This document shows positions 59,216-64,000 of a stretch of 64,000 nt of DNA, piece by piece. Where the stretch lies: NCBI RefSeq assembly GCF_016859285.1, contig NC_053419.1, forward strand, positions 9,334,501-9,398,500, given 5' to 3'. Both the position numbers and the translations under genes were made by a program. The notes beneath the pieces are model-generated. The model saw nothing but the letters and a program-made list of their open reading frames with translations. It was not told the DNA's origin and did no database searches. The stretch's first letter is position 1. Every line of letters begins with the position of its first letter. Source of the DNA: Xiphias gladius (taxonomy: Eukaryota; Chordata; Actinopteri; Istiophoriformes; Xiphiidae).

Positions 59216-60502
59216 CCTGCGGGAGGCGGGAAGACGTGGCCGGGTATCGTGGGTAACGGCTGCCCAGTTCTCCGCGGATGATACGGTGAGCGGACACGGA
59301 GTCAGAGTCTCTTCAGTTGAGATGTTACATCCGCTGGTTGGTCCTGTCACCTGACTCACACTGCGCAGCTGCGGACGTTAAACCCCCAAGAACCCGGATG
59401 TAAACATACGCGTCACGTGACAACAGTGGAACTCTAAAGATCGTCTATAAACACAAAACCAGTGAACTGTCAATAAAACTGCTAACCCTGAACATTTTTT
59501 ATTTTATTTTATTATCACAAAGAAAAACAAAAAACTACTAGGTAACATCATCTTATAACAGACAGTAATTATGACTTTAATCTGAATAGCATGAAAATAA
59601 ATGATTTTTTACTTAATTTTTTAACTCAAGGTCTACTTACTAGCTCTTTTCATAGCTTTCCAGAAAGAAAGCATTTCCTCGTTTCAACTGTCAAGCTATC
59701 TCCATGACAACTGAGCGAACTCCATCTGCCAAAGAAGACCGTGAGTTGTGGTTGAAAGCTCTTGCAGAAAGCTACAAAGTAGAGTATGAGTTCTATTTTA
59801 TTTATTAAATTGTAAAAACAATGATGATTGTTTAAAGCAGGTAGTTGCCGGGGTAAACTTGCTATTATTTATGCTCTTGAATAAATACCTTGTGCACATG
59901 ACTAATTTGTGCTAAGTTTATTGAGCACATAAACTTAAAGTTTGAGAAAACGATTTGCGTTTTGGGGCGCATTAATTCCCATGTGCGAACGTATTTTCCT
60001 CAGACATCTGTTCTGAAAGTAACTGGACCTTTATACGACATTTTTGATTGATTTAAATTGCTCATAATGAGCATCCACAAGTTATTTTCAGGCAGTATAC
60101 TTTCACGATGCTAGTTTGCTAGCCTTGGTGCTTTTCGTGATAACGTGTTTGGTCACCAGAAAAAGGAGCAGAGTAAGACATTGTCTTGTATCATCCATCA
60201 GACCTGCCTAACTTAAAAACCGGTACACGAGAGCAGGGGTTAAAATGCGACGGACCGTCCGCACACAATCGACAGTTTTATCAGTATTTTAAACTTTCCG
60301 CAGCGGTTATAGTGGTGTACAACAGAAAGTACTGTGTTATTTATCCAGCTCAAGTTTCAGGTACATTCATCATTCAGGGGGGCTTTTATCGTTATCCGTC
60401 CATCCACCAGCGCAACATTAGCCGGGCGGAAGGAAACACAAACAAGTACAACATAGCAAAACCATTAATAAAAACCGCTCCGTAGTTTATTTTCTTCACC
60501 AG
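59216..60502. promoter_or_regulatory. Divergent snx30/inip intergenic promoter region
   Basis: The GC-rich block continues to about 59,420 upstream of snx30, then composition becomes AT-rich. inip starts on the opposite strand. An acceptor-like site (ttttcttcaccag, ending 60,502) just before the inip ATG suggests an untranslated first exon somewhere in this interval. No TATA box was chosen. Confidence 0.5.
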
Positions 60503-60523
60503 CCTCTCGCTACCTGGACCTAC

Positions 60524-60548
60524 ATGGCTGCCAATCCTCCAGGACAGG
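60524..60548 (+). CDS. inip: inip coding exon 1 (25 nt)
   Basis: ATG in context tacATGg, MAANPPGQ, phase 1 out, donor gtaatt. Short, but fixed by the match to MAANSSGQG in human. Confidence 0.9.
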
Positions 60549-62280
60549 GTAATTATTTTTGTTTTTTTTGGCTTAACGGCATTGAAGTTCTTTGTCTTTG
60601 TCAGTCAGTCTGTATCCGCTCCTGACTCCAGGTGCGGAACTACAAATGCCGTGTCCCCTGAAGGCATCACACCCTCTGTAGTTCCTCTCTCAACACTGAA
60701 CCCCAGTAGACACTTTACAACCTCTCATCTCATCTGAGTGCTTTCAGGATTTGGTGCAGGAAGGCTAAAAGAGAATCTATGGTTAATGTAAAAACTCTGG
60801 GTAAAACTACTGTATAAATCTATGTGGCTAAAAGTCTCTCAACATTGGGCCCCATTCCCCATTTTATGGTCTTTATGAATCTACATTAGCTACTGGTTCA
60901 CCAGTCTTCTTTTGAATTTACCATCGTTTATAACACTTATTTTGTTCTCAACACAGTCATCTGCATATACTCAAAATGCTGCCCGGGATGACATGAATTA
61001 AATGTCAGCAGATACCTGTTGTTCTGTTCTGTGACCCACTCTTTTCCTGCAGTTTTCTTTCTCATCTCATTTTTTTTCCCCATCCAGCCTTCCCAAACAA
61101 AACACGGGTGGCAATCCTGGCCGAGCTGGAGAAGGAGAGGAGGCGGCTGATGCAGAATCAATCCATGAACACTCCTGGAGCCAGGTACGGACAGTATACA
61201 GCCATGGAGGATAACAGGGGTTTTATCTCAGTCACAGCCTTGCAGAAACCTTTCCATGAGAGGGGAATTAACTACTGATACTGTTTGCCAAATAATCACT
61301 GTTCAAATCTTAGTTTCAAATGATCGCCAGCAGTGCATCATGATTTGGCAGAGGACACCAGACTAGTGTCGTTTGCCCTCTCATCCTGTAGTATCTCGCT
61401 GTCCAGGCCGAGTCTGAAGGAGTTCAGGGACAACGCAGAACAGCAGCACATCGCTGCCCAGCAGAAGGCCGCCCTGCAGGTGAGATGCACCGAGATACAG
61501 ATGCAACTTCACAGCATCACGGGCGCCACCACAAATTCAAATGACAGACTTTGTCACACCACTGTTATTAATTGAAAAATTAATCAGCGCGCAAGTTACC
61601 CATCCTCATTCTTAATATCTGTTTCGTCTGTTATTATGTGGTCTTATTCTTATCATAATAGTACATAATGTTAAGAAAATGTCCAGTTATGTGCTGAGTC
61701 AGTGTTGGTGAGTTTTCCTCTGTTTAGAAATTTGAGACGGATGTTGAGACCCCATTCTGCAGGGTTTCTGACTGACGCAGACAGCAATTTTTGTAAATCG
61801 CATTCACAAAGGCTCCTGTGCTGAATAATGTTTGACTACCAGTTGCCAGTGTGAATACAGGTCTGGGAAATACTTATTTTTATAAGTGAGGTGTCATGTC
61901 AACATGAGACATCTTACAGAAATAAGCTCACTAATTAAAACGTTATATCTTGTTTGTTTAATCCCAACAAAAACCAGACTGTGAAAAGAAAAAAAAAAAG
62001 TTTCTTGTGCTAAGCTAACCATATGTGGTGTAAAAACACAGTGTTTTGCTGGTACAGATTAAACAGACAACGGATAAAGTGTTAATTAGTGAACTTTAGA
62101 AGCGCTGGTAGTCTGATTTTTATCTGTTTGTGTAACTCCTCATTCAGCTACAGTAACTCAAACCTTTGTCTTTTCTTGCAGCACGCACACGCACACTCAT
62201 CAGGCTTCTTCATCACTCAGGACTCCTCGTTTGGAAACCTCATCCTCCCCGTCCTCCCACGCCTGGAGCCTGAGTCATGA
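60524..62280 (+). CDS. inip: SOSS complex subunit C (INTS3 and NABP interacting protein)
   Basis: The small subunit of the SOSS complex (INTS3, NABP1/2, INIP), which binds single-stranded DNA at double-strand breaks and promotes ATM signalling and homologous-recombination repair in the nucleus (family knowledge). Exons: 60524-60548, 61088-61184, 61392-61479, 62182-62280; phases agree, 102 aa (human 104, memory). Conserved blocks: MAANPPGQ, RVAILAELEKERRRLMQNQS, SLSRPSLKEFRDNAEQQHIA, AHAHSSGFFITQDSSFGNLI and LPVLPRLEPES. The first coding exon has only eight full codons. Divergent to snx30 as in human. Confidence 0.97.
61088..61184 (+). CDS. inip: inip exon 2
   Basis: 97 nt, phase 1 in, phase 2 out; RVAILAELEKERRRLMQNQS, a predicted amphipathic helix. 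Confidence 0.96.
61392..61479 (+). CDS. inip: inip exon 3
   Basis: 88 nt, phase 2 in, phase 0 out; LSRPSLKEFRDNAEQQHIAA. Confidence 0.96.
61890..62060. repeat. Dispersed teleost repeat fragment
   Basis: aataagctcactaattaaaa, gttatatcttgtttgtttaa and tgctaagctaacc match from memory the same complex family as the fragment at 41,190. In the last inip intron. Confidence 0.5.
62182..62280 (+). CDS. inip: inip exon 4 with stop
   Basis: 32 codons and TGA. HAHAHSSGFFITQDSSFGNL and PVLPRLEPES, the most conserved part of the protein. Confidence 0.97.
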   Translation, partial: HAHAHSSGFFITQDSSFGNLILPVLPRLEPES

Positions 62281-62715
62281 CCTCGGACTCCTGATCTCCC
62301 TCCATACTGCCTGAGACAAAGCTTAGAAACAAAATATGTGCACATCAGACCACTGTCTCTCCCAGTTTCCTCTTTTAAGTCTGTGGTTAATGGACAGTTG
62401 TTTGTCAAGTTGTAAACAATCTCAGGGGGAAGTGAATCCATCATTTTTACATTTTCCAGATTAACAACCTGGCTGCTGATTTTAGGAAAGCTTTAAAAAA
62501 AAAAAACAGTTGGATTAGAGATTCCAGATCACTAAGAAAAATCCTGTTAAGTCATCCAGGGGCTAAAGACAAACTCTACAGAAATACTGTAAATGTTATC
62601 CTGCTCTGTTGCCTATCATATGGCTTTCCATAAAATGTACATTTTTGTCAGGTTTTTACATTTGTAATTGATTTGTATTGATATTTGGACAATAAAATTG
62701 TTACATGCAATTGTG
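62281..62715 (+). other. inip: inip 3'UTR
   Basis: Ends at the canonical poly(A) signal AATAAA (62,691-62,696); cleavage expected around 62,706-62,725. Confidence 0.8.
62691..62696 (+). terminator. inip: inip poly(A) signal
   Basis: AATAAA about 410 bp after the stop, followed by a GT-rich stretch (ttgtgtatgt) as expected downstream of a cleavage site. Confidence 0.8.
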
Positions 62716-62725
62716 TATGTATTGG

Positions 62726-63777
62726 ATTTCAGCTTTCATTTTTGCAAATGAAAAAAAAAAAAGAAGGCAGAAGGCCTAAATACATAGTCTATGACTGTGT
62801 TCAGATGATAAGGTTTTAAGATCAATTCTTCTTTTGTCTCGCTTCTTTTTTTTGTGACTTGACCGGTCGCATCCGTGTTTTCAAATGATCCAAATCCAGT
62901 CTAAATGTGAACAGCCCTCTGTTCTGAGAGGACCCACAGGCTCCACTTGAGTTCCCTAGGTTGGATCTGATTTACCCTTCCCTACCAATGAACAAAGGCA
63001 CGTTTTTAAGACCTGTTTAACTTCATTATGCTCTCAGTTTTTTGTGGTTTATTGTAAAACAGTGGTCAGCAGCACACAAAACAACGCACAACGGATTAAA
63101 TACCACATATTAGCATGCATAAAAAACATTTTTTGAGTCACTGAACCTTGAATACTGACGAGTCCCTCACTGATCAGACTGTTTACTGCAACCACTTAAC
63201 TATAAAGTGGTGTGTAATGTGCCCATTACAGATTGCTTCATGATTCAGTGGAAACGAAGCACGCTGAAACTTTGTTATAATGAATTCTGAGCTGCCATGA
63301 CTGCAGCATAAAACAATGTTTCTAGTGAGAGTCTCGCTGGATCTAAGAACAAGAGCTTGTTTATCCAGAGTCACAATTTTCAATGGATGTTTCACAACTA
63401 TACAAGAAGAAATCTAGTGGACAGGAGGCAGAAAGACCTACAGTATTTCGACACCCACGGCAGCAGAAATGTGGCCCGATTGTAATGCAGCCACACGATA
63501 TGATCAGAAGTACACGAGGCTGTGAAAAAGTTGGTGCAACAGAAAAAAGAAATCACAACAACCTTGCAATATAGTTCCTGGATTAAGTTGAGAACCACAG
63601 ACTAAGGTGGCACAGTGTGGAACAATGGATGAAGAGAATCCATGGATGGGCTTTTCTTTGACAAGGCGTTTTATGTTTTATGTGTTGGATTTTCTTTGAA
63701 TTTGTACAAGAACTGTGCATTGCAGGCCTCTGATTCAGTCATAAGGAGTCAGTCCACACACTATCTTTAACTATTTG
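62726..63777. other. Intergenic, or 3'UTR of the right-edge minus-strand gene
   Basis: AT-rich, with a poly(A) run near 62,752. No coding exon recognised. Part may be 3'UTR of the frame ending at 63,778. Confidence 0.4.
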
Positions 63778-64000
63778 TCACTTTGACACGATTGGCAGCA
63801 GTTCTCCTTTCGCCTTCATCATTTTGATCTTGGCCCTAATGGTGTCATCCATCGCCTGTCGACAGCGGTGAGCATAATGCGCCAGCGTCTCCTCTTTCTC
63901 GTCCCACGGCGCCAACGCATGAAACACCTCCGGAGCGGCCAGGCTGAGCTCGGCTATGGCCGCCGTGCGCGAGATCGTGTTGCGGTCCACTCCGACCCGG
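63778..64000 (-). CDS. C-terminal part of CCDC106-like protein (partial)
   Basis: A minus-strand frame is open from the window edge to TGA at 63,778-63,780, about 74 codons, beginning RVGVDRNTISRTAAIAELSL and ending KMMKAKGELLPIVSK. The GVDRNTI..TA.IAEL segment and the MKAKGELLPI end resemble, from memory, the C-terminus of teleost coiled-coil domain-containing protein 106-like proteins, a family with many copies in fish. It is GC-rich compared with its flank and clearly coding. Start, full length and whether it is a host gene or an element-borne one cannot be seen. Confidence 0.6.
   Translation of the reverse strand, partial: RVGVDRNTISRTAAIAELSLAAPEVFHALAPWDEKEETLAHYAHRCRQAMDDTIRAKIKMMKAKGELLPIVSK

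Noticed and set aside
60186..60485. 99-codon frame just before inip
   Set aside because: No domain, composition like intergenic DNA, and it overlaps the inip leader region.

Overview
The window is vertebrate nuclear DNA, almost certainly from a ray-finned (teleost) fish. Genes are split into short exons with GT..AG introns. (CA)n/(GT)n microsatellites are dense, and several interspersed repeats look like families common in percomorph fish. There are no bacterial, viral or organellar features. Reading exons by hand and checking splice phase gives four well-supported genes plus a partial one at the right edge.

Layout: (1) 1-22,182 is mostly non-coding: one orphan coding-like exon (569-654), a GC-rich promoter/5'UTR-like block (about 2,640-3,674), then about 18.5 kb of probable first intron with microsatellites, a 988-bp direct tandem duplication and an unusual set of interlocked inverted repeats. 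(2) 22,183-30,584 (+) carries the AKAP2 part of palm2akap2 in eight coding exons, including the PKA-RII-binding helix and the conserved C-terminal domain. (3) 34,797-41,928 (+) is slc46a2, a major-facilitator transporter in seven exons, 449 aa. (4) 49,057-59,215 (-) is snx30, a PX-BAR sorting nexin in nine exons, 443 aa. (5) 60,524-62,280 (+) is inip, SOSS complex subunit C, four exons, 102 aa. (6) 63,778-64,000 (-) is the C-terminal end of an open frame running off the window, resembling CCDC106-like, possibly transposon-derived, fish proteins.

slc46a2 and snx30 converge tail to tail, with candidate poly(A) signals only about 60 bp apart; snx30 and inip are divergent. From memory, the order and relative orientation inip-snx30-slc46a2 match human 9q32, while human PALM2AKAP2 lies a few Mb away at 9q31.3. 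The four genes do not form a pathway: PKA anchoring, membrane transport, endosomal sorting and DNA-damage signalling are unrelated jobs, so the linkage is ancestral synteny and not a functional cluster. I found no previously undescribed multigene system. The most unusual items are the A-B-A'-B' inverted repeats near 9.62 kb, the convergent 3' ends, a 13-codon alternative micro-exon of akap2 and the unexplained exon at 569-654.
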